A stretch of DNA of 64,000 nucleotides from Lytechinus pictus (taxonomy: Eukaryota > Echinodermata > Echinoidea > Temnopleuroida > Toxopneustidae): positions 38,059,401 through 38,123,400 of the forward strand of contig NC_087249.1 of the NCBI RefSeq assembly GCF_037042905.1, written 5' to 3'. The notes under the pieces were generated by a model. That model saw only the letters and a program-made list of their open reading frames with translations. It made no database searches and was not told the origin of the DNA. The translations under genes and the position numbers were made by a program. Below, in pieces: positions 20,830 to 32,156 of the stretch (the stretch's first letter is position 1; every line of letters starts with the position of its first letter).

Positions 20830-22160
20830 GGATATTATGTTGACTGTCAAACAAATATCCAACAAACTACAGTTTCCAACATTGTGTCAATGTTAACTGT
20901 CAACAACTCTCCAATAAACTATTCCAATTACGCTGCCCACGTTGTGCCATTGTCTGTTGTTCAACAACTCTCCATCAAGCTAGTTTCCAACTTTGTCAAC
21001 GTTGTGCCATTGTCGACTGTCCAACAAATCTCCAAGAAAATAGTTTCCAACGTTGTTCCTTTGTCGGTTGTTCAGCAACTCTCCATCGAACTAGTTTCCG
21101 ACGTAGTCAACGCTGTGCCTTTGTTGGCTGTTCAACACCTATCCAATCAAACACGCGTTTCCAACGTTGTGACGTTGTTGGCTGTCCAACAAATCTCCAA
21201 CACACTAGTTTCCAATGTTGTGCCATTGTCTGTTGTTCAACAACTTTCCAACGTTGCCAACGTTGTGTCATCGTCGACTATCCTACTGATCTCCAATCTA
21301 CCAGTTTCCAACGTTGTGCCAGTGTCAATTGTTCAACAACCTCCCATCTAACTAGTTTCCAGCTTTATCAACGTTGTGTCATTGTATACTATCTAACTAA
21401 TCTCCAATCTACCAGTTTCCAACGTTGTGCCATCGTCGACTATCCAACAAATCTCCATCGAACTAGTTTCTAGCTTTGACAACGTTGTGCCATAGTTGGT
21501 TGTTCAACAACTTTCCATCGAACTAGTTTCCAACGTTGCCAACCTTGTGTCATCGTCGACTATCCAACTAATCTCCAACCTACTAGTTTCCATCGTTGTG
21601 CCATTGTCGACTGTCCAACAACTCTCCAACTAACAAGTTTCCAACGTTGCCAACGTCGTGTCATTGTTGATTGTTCAACAACTTTCCAGCGAACTAGTTT
21701 CCAACGTTGCCAACGTTGTGCCTTTGCTGGCTGTCAACAACTATCCAATCAAACGTGTCTCCAACGTTGTGACATTGTCGACTGTCCAACAACTCTCCAA
21801 CTTACTAGTCTCCATTGTTGTGCCATTGTCGACCGTCCAACAAATCTCCAACAAACTAGTTTCCAACTTTGTCAACGTTGTGCCATTGTCGGTTGTTCAA
21901 CAACTTTCCAGCGAACTAGTTTCCAACGTTGCCAACGTTGTGCCTTTGCTGGCTGTTCAACAACTATCCAATCAAATGTGTTTCCAACGTTGTGACATTG
22001 TCGACTGTCCAACAACTCTCCAACTAACAAGTTTCCAACGTTGCCAACGTCGTGTCATTGTTGATTGTCCATCATCTTTCCATCAAACTAGTTTCCAACG
22101 TCGATTCAACGTTAATCCATCAAGTTTTTCCAACGTCCAACGACTTTCAAGTTTCCAACC
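20830..22160 (+). repeat. minisatellite with 51-63 bp units preserving a reading frame
   Basis: About 1.3 kb of degenerate units of the form GTTTCCAACGTTGTGCCATT, GTCGACTGTCCAACAA and CTCCAACAAACTA. Unit lengths are mostly multiples of three, so two long frames (20815-21351 and 21658-22419) read VVPLSVVQQLS-type repeats of 17-21 residues. There is no start context, signal or splice evidence, and a stop separates the two frames. I treat this as satellite DNA rather than a gene. Confidence 0.8.
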
Positions 22161-22200
22161 TGGAGCCAACGTTGGCTTGTTACCTGGGGTTGTTGTTCCC

Positions 22201-22380
22201 TCAGCATCTCGTCTCTGGTTGCCGAGATTTCAGCTTTCTCCAAGGCTGCTCCTTCTTTCTCTTCATCCCTCTAGTTTCTACACTAGCCCCTATTACCTCT
22301 TCCAACTCCTTGATGTGGCCTCCATCCTCCAGGATGCCTTCATCTGCTACTGTCTGCGTCTCTGCGTCGACATTCCCGAC
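22201..22380 (-). other. open reading segment of unknown origin, minus strand
   Basis: On the minus strand a frame reads VDAETQTVADEGILEDGG then an acidic/basic tail ending KLKSRQPETRC and a stop. It directly continues from the composite repeat copy at 22381-23031. Composition is protein-like, but no family is recognised. It may be part of the retroelement that supplied the repeat. Confidence 0.25.
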
Positions 22381-23031
22381 CTTTCGTTGGAGAACGCGAA
22401 CGCTTATTTGCGACGGTAGTTGATTTTGGAAGAGACTTTTTGGCCAGTCGTCATGGTCGTAAAACTCTGTCCTGCAATGCAAATTGAGTGACATGAGATT
22501 TTTTTTCGTTTCGCATCTGGAACGGAAACATTCAATCTGCGTTTCGTGTGCAAAACTCTGGTTGCTACTATGGTAACAGCGATATATCCGATCTAGGACG
22601 ACTTTCCAAAGCCACATTTGGTTCCTCCCAGAGCTCGAGAGGCCGCCCGGGGGACCCACTTCCATTGAAGAGTGGATACCAGGCGCGACCACGCGTAAAA
22701 AGGAAAAGAGTGGGCAAGTACGTTACGTATAGGCCTATGTAACGTTATAAGGGTGTCAAAAACGATGTTTAAAATACTGAAAAGGAGGATGGTTTTCAAT
22801 ACTTGTAGGGTTTCACAAGCTAAATACTTGAATTTTGCACACGAAAAGCAGATCTGTAGGGCCTTTAACCCCCCTGTAACACAAAGCTTAGCATTGATTG
22901 TAGAGCAGTTTTCTACGTTTGATTCTATTGACTATAATTTACAATCAATCTTAAAAATCAAGTGTATGATTAAGCGTTAACTTTTGTGTTAGGGGACCCT
23001 AATATTAGCGTCCGTGAGGATTGCGAAAGGT
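22381..23031 (-). repeat. composite repeat, copy 1 (blocks Y-X, middle block deleted)
   Basis: Three copies of one composite sequence occur: here (minus), 25045-26245 (plus) and 31797-34979 (plus). Read in the plus-copy order they start CTTTCGCAATCCTCACGGAC (block Y). A middle block of about 550 bp follows, then block X with GTGAAACCCTACAAG, ATCGTTTTTGACACCCTTAT and AACGAAAGGTCGGGAAT. Copy 1 joins Y directly to X and lacks the middle block. It is one arm of an inverted pair flanking the gag remnant. Confidence 0.85.
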
Positions 23032-24929
23032 CCCAATTATCTCCGAACTTTGGCCTCTTTGCCCCTTTGACATTTCCTATTATCAAATCATAAAGAGGGT
23101 TATCCATACAGAATGCCTTCACTTTACCTGACAAGTATGGTGTACTCACATGTATGAATGCAGTAGGAATCCTCCGAATACTATGATCCATGAGCAAACA
23201 TATCTGATACTCACCAGTCATCTGCGATTTTGGTACAAGATCAGTGCGTACTACCACGGCATTACATCCTGTATCTCTTAGGACACTTATAGTCTTACCA
23301 TTAACGTCACCATCGCAGGTTGGCATATCTGAACCTAACTCATCATATGAACTATTCAACACAAATACCTCGTACCCACACATGAGTTTCACAGTCTGAA
23401 TCGCTTCTGCTTTATCAGCATTCAATTCCTGATCTACAGACTCGGTACAAATACCTGCTATACAACTTCCACCCATTTGTTTACCCTTCCCTGAAGGAGA
23501 TGGTTTGGGGTAACTCTTAATGGAATTAGAAGTATCCATTCTTGTTGGACACCTCGGTGAAATATGTCCTAACTTACCACATGTATGGCATTTAACATCT
23601 GAGTTCCTATATTTAGGCCTGTATTTCTGATCTTTTATGCCGCGCACTTCAAAGTATCGCTCAGCATGTTTGACCAACTCTTGCACATCATGTTGGGTGT
23701 GATCACGGACAAATATCACTAAGTCACGAGAGCAGCAAGCCAGCAATTGTTCTTGTATGCATAAGTCCAAAAGCGCGTCAAAAGAACGATTACATTCTGA
23801 AAGCTCAGCCCATCGCTTATTATGCGAGCTGTGAACTGAGAAAATGACTCGCCTTCTTTTTGCTTTGCTTCACGAAAACGTTTTTGAAAGACTTCTGCGG
23901 TCAAAGTAAAAAGCTGCAACAAAGCATGTTCAAGCTCGTCATAATCTTCTGCTTCACTGCAAGGAAAACGGGTATAACTCTCTAGGTCAGTAACAGTCAG
24001 AAGATTTCCTAAAGCCGGGGCCCAAACTCCCTTTGGCCATTTACTAAGTGCCTTATGTCTCTCAAAACACGCGATATATGCATCCAAATCATCAGATTTT
24101 GCGTCAAACGCTTGCATACGAGGTAACGCGCTCTGAAAACTTTGTGCTTCATAACTTTCCCTTCTACACTCAGCAAGATTGAGATCTAACTGTTTCTGTT
24201 TAGTTATCTCCTCAGCTAGTCTTTGCTGTTCTTCCCTAGCTTTTTGGCGCTCATCCCTAGCTGCTACGGCTTCTAACCTATCAAGTTCTTTATCCCGTTC
24301 CCCCCGGGGGGGGGGGGGCACTCAGTATATCATGCATAGTGGGTATGTGCCGCGGAGGGGACCCCCATTTTCACACTCAAATTTCCGTTCCAATTAAGGC
24401 ATAGCATTTTTGTCTTGAGAAAAAGAACAAAGAAAGCCGCTCCAAAGCATAGCATTTTCTACCTATCGAGACAAAAAAAAAGAAATCCGCTCCAAAGCTT
24501 CGCATATTTTCCGTTACGCCGTTCCGTCCGCATTGATCTGCTACAATAAGCCGCATTTTTGGTGAAAAGCGGCCGCAGAGCGCTGTCCGACCATCGCCTC
24601 TGCGCTAGCGCACCCGGCGCCCGTACCGCCGGGCTAGCTGCATGCACGTTCCATAGGGATGCATACGCACTCACACACAGGCGACCCGTTCCAAGGACCC
24701 CCGTTTTCACAAACATTTGTAGTTCGGAAGCCCGTTCCGAGGACCCTCCTTTTTACAATAAGCCCGCTCCAAGGCCCCCTTTTTTTGTCTCGCCCGCGGC
24801 ACATACCTACTACTTTTTTGGTCGAGTACCCCCCCCCCCCGGGCCCGTTCCTCACTAGCAAAAGTGAGTAACTGTCTCACCCTGCAATCCAAAATCCTTT
24901 CGTAACTCAATGAACTTCGAAAGATCCAT
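23032..24929 (-). pseudogene. gag-protease remnant of a Ty3/gypsy retrotransposon
   Basis: On the minus strand a start at 24929 (MDLSKFIELRKDFG) leads through a frame change near 24880 into SEERDKELDRLEAVAARDER. A capsid-like region with AEVFQKRFREAKQKEGESFS follows, of the SCAN-related type. After a second frame change near 23820 come LDLCIQEQLLACCSRDL, a CCHC zinc knuckle CHTCGKLGHISPRC and an aspartic protease site VLRDTGCNAVVVRTDLV. The gene stops abruptly at 23031, where it is joined to the inverted composite repeat. Reverse transcriptase, RNase H and integrase are missing. It is split by the MITE at 24302-24843. Clearly non-functional. Confidence 0.82.
24302..24843. mobile_element. GC-ended MITE (CCCGGGGG...CCCCCGGG), copy A, inside gag
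   Basis: The 542-bp element starts with a C-run/G-run followed by GCACTCAGTATATCATGCAT and ends GGTCGAGTACC plus a C-run and GGG. It lies within an exact 8-bp direct repeat CCCGTTCC (24294-24301 and 24844-24851). Other copies lie at 50433-51943, 52083-54226 and 54553-55098. The short frames across it are shadows. No transposase. The 8-bp duplication is compatible with a hAT-mobilised MITE. Confidence 0.88.
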
Positions 24930-25044
24930 GTTGAGAAAGTGTTAACAGGATAGAATGATGCAAAACCTAGCCAAATGTTAGCTGTCAAAAGCAACAATAC
25001 AATAGAAGTTCAATTCAATACTTTGACAATTTGACACTTGCCAT

Positions 25045-26245
25045 CTTTCGCAATCCTCACGGACGCTAATATTAGGGTCCCCTAACACAAAAGTTAACGC
25101 TTAATCATACACTTGATTTTTAAGATTGATTGTGCATTATAGTCAATAGAATCAAACGTAGAGAACTGCTCTACAATCAATGCTAAGCTTTGTGTTACAG
25201 GGGGGTTAAAGGCCCTACAGATCTGCTTTTCGTGTGCAAAATTCTTTCCCGTGACACCCGCACCATACATGCATGTACATTACGACTGATGGCTGGAGAT
25301 ATTCGAAATGCAGGACCTAAAATAGATTATGACATGGATAAGAAAGTGGTTTTTCAAAAAAATCGAGTACATATTGAGTGAGGAAAAAGTTACTGAATTA
25401 AGGCTTAGATATAGATCATTACAGTCCATCGAATCGATATTGCATTTAATGTAGATTATTGGTGGATCTCTGGCAATTGATTCCATGGGTCAGATCACCT
25501 CTCCAGCCGAAACCATTTCGCATGCGTTGATTATGTACGCAGCATGTATACGTGCAGGGTTTTTTCTTTTGTTTACTCCTACACAAACGATATGCCTCTA
25601 GCACACAATATCATGGGCATTATGCTTTACCTTCCCCAGAAATGGCGGATTAGATTCGAATTCCCGGGGGGACCACTTCCATTGATGAGTGGATACTAGG
25701 CACGACCATGCGGTTTCGAAAAGCACCCTAAACAAGGGAAGCAAGGCTTTAATGATTATGAAAATGCATCTCTTAACTAGTATTTAGCTTGTGAAACCCT
25801 ACAAGTTTTGAAAACATATCCTCCTTTTTCAGTATTTTAAACATCGTTTTTGACACCCTTATAACGTTACATAGGCCTATACGAAACGTACTTGCCTACT
25901 TTTTCCCTATTTACGCGTGGTCGCACCTGGTATCCACTCTTCAATGGAAGTGGGCCCCCGGGCGGCCTATCGAGCTCTGGGAGGAACCAAATGTGGCTTT
26001 GGAAAGTCGTCCTAAATCGGATATATCGCTGTTACCATAGTAGCAACCAGAATTTTGCACACGAAACGCAGATTGAATGTTTCCGTTCCAGATGCGAAAC
26101 GAAAAAAGAATCTCATGTCACAAAATTTGCATTGCAGGACAGAGTTTTACGACCATGACGTCGGTCCCAAAAGTCTCTTCCAAAATCAACTACCGTCGCA
26201 AATAAGCGTTCGCGTTCTCCAACGAAAGGTCGGGAATATCACTTA
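25045..26245 (+). repeat. composite repeat, copy 2 (Y, middle, X complete)
   Basis: Full-length plus-oriented copy: block Y 25045-25240 (inverse of 22832-23031), middle block to about 25785, block X to 26245 (inverse of 22381-22815). It abuts the 5' side of the gag remnant, so the gag piece sits between Y blocks pointing at each other. Confidence 0.85.
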
Positions 26246-26317
26246 GCACATACTTCTGTGTAGAATGACTAGTCACTTTCTACTCTTCACTGCGAGAACT
26301 CGGTCTCGACTTTGTCC

Positions 26318-26338
26318 TCCCGGACATGCCCCCCAAAT
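26318..26338 (-). promoter_or_regulatory. candidate LTR edge and primer binding site
   Basis: On the minus strand an LTR-like CA end (GATCCTGACA, at 26338) is followed by TTTGGGGGGCATGTCCGGGA. This resembles the tRNA-Pro primer site TGGGGGCTCGTCCGGGAT with one extra G and two changes. It fits the 5' leader of the gag remnant on the same strand (24929 downwards), separated from it by composite repeat copy 2. The outer edge of the LTR was not found. Confidence 0.45.
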
Positions 26339-28080
26339 GTCAGGATCAAACCTGGGTTTTGCTTACCTAAAGATTTGATCACCAATCACCCCAAATCACA
26401 TAAACAACCTCACATACCCCAAGCATCCTTTTTTAAAGTGGAGAGAGCCATGATGTAGTCAAAGTACACATAAGTAATTGCACTACACAATAATCATTCC
26501 GGTTTAAAGTTTTTTATTACAACTATATCATTTCGCTCCAAAGGCGATTCATTTCCATGGAAATTTTAACAATAAATGATATTGACTTTCAAAAGATGTT
26601 TAAAAAAAATAAGTTTGATTTTATCAATTTAGAATTTCTGATTTGGAATATTAAAAAAAAAATCGGTAATGGATGGGAGAAATAATAATTTGTCCGGACA
26701 ATATTAAGGGTTTATTAAATTAAAGGACTTCCCTGATTAATCATGGATGTAGTCCATAAGATGTCGATGAAAAAATGATGACAAGTTTACTTAAGTAGCG
26801 GTTATCCGATGACCTTGAATACCGATGACGTAGAATGACGTGTGTCGAGGGTTATCGGAGATCCACGAAGTCTGTCGAAGAATGGCGTCACCGAAGTCTA
26901 TAGGCGCTTTCGACCTGTCGCATGACGTCGAGAAGAACTTAATCAGAACTCAGGGTTGAATACTCAGGATATGTCATCTTGGTTCAGGGCTGACGAAAAC
27001 TTAAGGCTTCTATGGATGTAGCCCCAGAATAAAATGGCTGTCCATGGGTAACAACTCCCTGACCAAAGGACCCTTGAAAATTGAATAAATTCCCATTATC
27101 TAAAATGGCAAATCCTAATTTTTAACACTTCAATGAATACTTTTATAAATCATTTGATCAATATGTGTTTTTCTTATTATTTAATAAGCAACGACAGAAT
27201 ATCTAGATAGTATTAATTCATCAGCATAAATTATCAATCCTAAAAAAATGACATAAATTCACTCCTGACAAATACTGAAACACAACCATTCCATCACAGC
27301 AATAAATTTGTGATAATTATTTAAAGCCGGAAATTGTTAAAAACTCACAACGTCAAATTATGCCTATTAAAGTTATATACAGAAAACAAGCTTCTGATTG
27401 ATATAAATATTACAACAAAATCTTGATCAAAAATTCAGACAAAAATAACCTTTTAGATTGAAGAATCTAATATTTCTCTTTTTTAAGCTGAAATATACTG
27501 ATAAAATACAAAATAGACTCACCACCATTGTGGGCAGGAAAACTCCAAAATTAATAAAAACTGAGGGTCATTTCTTCCTTGCTCCTCAGAACACAACCTC
27601 TCTCAAAGAGTAACAAAATGAAAGTGATCCTACTCTCTGTGCACAGCAATTAGGTGCACGTACTCAATAGACCTCGGGCGGGTCTTGGAATGCTAAATGT
27701 TTATTCCACCTGTTACTAGAACCTGGAACCTACAACAAAAGAACCTGCAAGAGCTGAATACATTATAGCCCTTCCTATTTAAAGAAATTAAATACATAGG
27801 TTTTTACTACACAACTCAATCGATAATACTGCCATCACAAGGCCAAAATGAGTAATTTATCATTACCTTTTAAATTTAGATTTTCTTTATTTAAACACAA
27901 CTTCCAGGATTACACCATTAATCAATTTTTAAATTTTAGAATTTGGCTTTAGTGCAAAAATAGAAAATAATTGCTTGTGACAGTTGGTTAATATTTTGTA
28001 GTCTAAAAAATGTTTATGCAAAAATCATCAGGTATTCACTAGGTTAGAAAATCTGTCAGGTATTACGAACAGCACCATCG
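26339..28080 (-). other. AT-rich stretch, possibly LTR of the gag element
   Basis: If 26338 is an LTR edge, the LTR extends rightwards from here. No second LTR copy is in the window to define it. No coding exon is seen. Confidence 0.3.
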
Positions 28081-28400
28081 GTTGGTTGCAGGTTCATTTC
28101 ATATTTCAAGTCATCAAATATTTTTTTTTAGTAAAATACATTGAATTTTCATATAATATCATAAAAGAAAATAATTTGCAGATGATAGACATGACGGATG
28201 TAACAAAATTCAAGAGAATAAGGAATCATCGAAGTCATCGATTGAGGGTTGTCATTCTCCTACTCAGTAAATTCATTCCATTTAGTAGAGCCCTTTTGCT
28301 TCCACTTCAGGCAAACAGTGGTATTCTGAAGTATAATCTTGGAAGAAACTCCATCTTTCTTTCTCATTTTATAGGCGATATTGGCTAGATGGCCCCTCTT
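28081..28400. other. no gene recognised
   Basis: A 100-codon frame without recognisable features precedes the LINE ORF1 remnant. Confidence 0.35.
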
Positions 28401-28405
28401 GGCCT

Positions 28406-29111
28406 TCAATTCCGGGGGAAGGTCCGTGCGAACAGAGACCCGCTGTCGGGTGGTTCCCGGAGTAGCAGCAGAAGCATCGCGATCTCCTGTGGTCGACGAT
28501 CACCATTTTCGTAGGCCGCTAAGACTTTGTTCCTGTCAGCCATGTAAACAAACTTCACTATTATCGCATTAGGTGCTTGTGGTTGATTGGTGTCGCCTCC
28601 CCGTTTACGCCGTGGAAGAAGGTGGACGTTCACAAACGCCATAATTATTGGCCTCATCGACGTCGACTCCGAGGTTGACGATGGTACTGCGGACGACTCT
28701 ACTCACATCTTCGTTGTTGATCTCTTGAATTCCGTAGAAGAGGAGGTTTGCTCTACAATTGTAGATCTCCATTCTCGTAATTTTAGACTGTAAATCTATT
28801 ATTTTTGTTTCAAGGTCATCCTTCACTTTAGGAATTATCTCCTTTTCTATTTCCTTTACTTTTTCTGAATTGAAGGCAACCGCCCCTTCAATTTCATTAA
28901 CTTTTATTCTGAAGGCTGTGGTCTCTGAAAAGAGGTGATCCAACTTGTCGAATACTTTGGAAAACGAAGCCTGTATGTTCCTGTCCAGCGATCCAAGGGC
29001 ATCGGGATTCAATTCTCCGGTACCAGTCGCGGCGCTGCTCTCAGACATAGTCGCTGTTGTGCTTGATTGAGAACGCAGTTCGTAGTTGGTCGACCATGTG
29101 CGATGCTTCAA
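28406..29111 (-). pseudogene. LINE ORF1 (coiled coil plus RNA-binding domain), frameshifted
   Basis: The minus-strand frame from 29111 starts in a low-complexity region and passes through a heptad-rich coiled coil (KVFDKLDHLFSETTAFRIKV to LETKIIDLQSKITRMEIYNC). It enters an RRM-like domain (ANLLFYGIQEINNEDV). A frame change near 28650 is needed to continue into FVNVHLLPRRKRGGDTNQ and AIIVKFVYMADRNKVLAAYE, the conserved end of that domain in L1/CR1-type ORF1 proteins. This is the RNA chaperone partner of a LINE; ORF2 is not attached downstream. Confidence 0.72.
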
Positions 29112-29519
29112 AAGATTGTTGGATTCCGGAAAAATATATGAGTTAATCCAATATAACTATTACCAATGTGGACTGTAGTATTTCATGATGACAGTTAATT
29201 GACAGTTATATGCTTGAAAATCATGATATGAGGTGTATTCGGTAGGAAAGTAAAAAAATAAGGCAGTGCAATATTACCGGATATTGAATTACACGTCCGT
29301 CTCCATTGCGTTCGTGGCGTTAATTATGCTGTTCTTCGAATGCTGTTCTTCAGAACGTCCGTGTATAATAATAAAAAAAAAAACATTACAAGTACATACG
29401 ATTTAAAATACAAATACAATTCAATGTACAAGTAAAACATCGATATTACATAAAAAAAGAGAAAGTATTGAAGAAAAAAACAACAATAAACAAATCAAAA
29501 CAAAATATATTTAAAAGAA

Positions 29520-29862
29520 AAAAAATGGGGGGGGGGTGGGCTCATACCACTCTTGTGGCCAATTTGAATCTGCTAAAACTAGTTATTTTTACATCATTAG
29601 GTAGTTTATTCTAGTTTCTAGCTCCAATATATTGCAGACTTCTTTTCTTATAATTGGTTTTCACTGGCGGTAAATGGAGTTTTAAGGATGAAGATCTAAA
29701 CATGTAGTTACTATCACTTAAACTGAATAGCCTACAAATGCTCTCTGGCAACATATCATGCGTTATTTTATACATTGTATGTAATGTACGTGTATTTCTC
29801 CTTTCTACCAGTCTTTTCATGTCTAGTTCATCAATGTTCGGATGGATATATCCAAATCCCAA
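29520..29862 (-). pseudogene. C-terminal end of a LINE ORF2
   Basis: The minus-strand frame reads LVERRNTRTLHTMYKITHDM, then LKLHLPPVKTNYKKRSLQYI and a GARN signature, a stop, and NKLPNDVKITSFSRFKLATR in the same frame. This is the usual end of CR1/Jockey-like ORF2 (GAKLWNNLP type) with the tryptophan region changed to a stop. It is a different element from the ORF1 remnant, since its order on the strand is reversed. A 22-base C-run on the plus strand lies just upstream on the coding strand (29921-29943). Confidence 0.65.
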
Positions 29863-30049
29863 TCAGATGGTCATTTTTAAGTTTTTGTACACGGTTATGG
29901 AAAAAAAGTGGGGCGCTGAAGCCCCCCCCCCCCCCCCCCCCCCGTTTCTGCGGGCCCTGTATGTAGATGGCGTTCTTTTCAATTTAGATAGTAGTATCGA
30001 ATCTTTTAGGATAAATCGATGTATATCCTGAATCCTTGATTCTCGACCG

Positions 30050-31796
30050 AGGTGGAAACTGGAGTTACCCCCTCTATCGGTGAGAAATGTAATCGTTTGT
30101 TTATCGGGGGGATAACTTTAATTTATTGAAGAGTCGACAGCTATTGCGAGAATCCGCCTGAAAAACACACAATAAACGAGCAAACGAGGATTCAAGATCA
30201 GGTTGCGAGGACACCGGATTCTGTGTACACCGTAAAAAAAAATTATTTGAAATTACTATAAAGAGATTGAGGCCCAAAAATTGCCTAAATTTTTTCAAGT
30301 ATTTGTAAGTTTGGCAGTTTTGAGTGAAATTTACTTATTTTCTTTGGATCCATTTTACTCAACTAAATTAAGTTGCAACAACTTAATCAATTGAGTAAAA
30401 CAATCACTGAAAAAAACCCGAATCAAAACAAATGGGGGAGTGGACTTTCTTGATTTATAAGTCCGCTCCCCCATCGTCCCACTTTCAGTGGCATCATTTT
30501 CATCTTAGACATCTATATCCAAATATTAGACTTTATGCATTGTCACTTACATGTACATGATACTGACATTTATATTTACTAATATACACGCGACCGGTTC
30601 ATCCTAACAAATAAACCAGAATAACATTAACATTTTCCGAAAACCTAAATAGAAATCTGAAATTTTCTGATGAGTGACTAATCCAAAATAATTTCAAACA
30701 CAAATCGATATGACAGTTATCTAAAGATTTGAACATTTACTTAGATAGATAGATAGATAGATAAAAGGTTTATTAATAGAAATCAAGACATCATCGCGGC
30801 TAAGGCCGAATTGCGATGTATTAAGAATACAAATATAACAATTTTGAAAGATTGCAAGCCTTTATTTTGGATTAAAAGCCAAATTAGTTTCAAATCGTAG
30901 CCAATCGTACGACTGCTATGACGTCATTACGACTAGATATTAAATTCGCTTTTATTCTAAGAAGGATTATAGCATAGTCATAGGTTTGAACATAGGTATT
31001 CGTACGATGATTTAGAACATTACACAGTAAAATATTCCAAGCCTCAATATTAGCATCAAATTCTATTACATTTTATTCTGATATCGGGTCACAGACCAAT
31101 CGCAAGGTGTGCGGTCGCCTTTAGAAGGTAATAATGACCAAAAAAAATATTCAAACAGTAACATAGATAATTACAAAATAAATGATTCGGATAAAGTATT
31201 GTATTTAAACTAATTGTGTTGTGGAATTCTAGAAAGAAACATTAAAGTACACACACGAAGAAAATTCACGAAAGTGATGATTATAGACAAATTATATATG
31301 GATGGAAAGGTCTTGTCTTTTTATACACAAATATGTCACTAAAAAGTCTGATAGCTGTCGTGGAAATGCAAGAAATAAAATTATTAGAGACCCTTCTCAG
31401 CCCCCCAGCCGCCCCCAGACCGACAGTTCACGCAGTGAAAACAGTCGAGAATAATGACGTCACACAATCGTCGAGCTCATCATCCCTCTGTGCATAATAC
31501 ACCAAATCACCTTACTGACCTGTTCAATATCTTCCGAATTTACCGTTTTCTTCATGCAATGTGATATCCGATTTCTGTTTTCGACAACTTCAGACCAAAA
31601 GTGAACCAGAACTGTGTTACTTTGCCCGTTTTTATTGAACTGGGAACTGTAAATACCGATTTTGTCCACTGGACAGGCGTCGTGGGTTGTGTTGCTCCAG
31701 TCAGTCAGTGAGTTAGTCAGTGTTTATTGAAAAACTCAAAGCTGTAGCTGCCCATTCACTGCTTGCCGCTGGGGCTTGTTACAGCCGATAATAGGC
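30050..31796. other. mostly unique AT-rich DNA
   Basis: Contains a LINE-like 3' end at 30744-30830 and a palindromic stretch near 30355-30405 built around TTGAGTAAA-type words. No exon supported. Confidence 0.4.
30744..30835 (-). repeat. LINE 3' tail with TAGA microsatellite
   Basis: A TAGATAGATAGATAGATA run adjoins AAAAGGTTTATTAATAGA. On the minus strand this reads as a 3' UTR ending TCTATTAATAAACCTTTT followed by a TCTA tail, typical of a LINE 3' end. There is no coding part beside it. Confidence 0.45.
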
Positions 31797-32156
31797 ACCT
31801 TTCGCAATCCTCTACAACGCGAGATTAGAGTCGGGTAACTCAAAAGTTAACAATTAATCATGGACTCGATTTTCAGATTGATTGTACGTTTATACAGTCA
31901 ATACAATCAAACGTAGAAAACTGTTCTACAATCATTGCTGAGCTGTGTGTTACAGGCCCTATAGATCTTGCTTTTCGTGTGCAAAGCTCTTTCATACGAT
32001 ACCAGCATGGAGCTATAATAGCTCTATGATACCAGCATGCCATGCCATTTGCCTGGCTGAGCTCGCGGCGGGACTGTACCTGTATCATGGCTATGACTCC
32101 AGCTGGCTGGAGACATGCGAAATGTAGATTATGACATGGATAAGAAAGTGGTTTTT

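Noticed and set aside
22201..22692. 163-codon minus-strand frame across composite repeat copy 1
   Set aside because: Most of it is a shadow of the repeat, which recurs without this frame at 25800-26245 and 34530-34979; only the last ~60 codons look protein-like.
28086..28388. 100-codon plus-strand frame
   Set aside because: No family signature, AT-rich composition identical to its surroundings, and no splice sites in phase.
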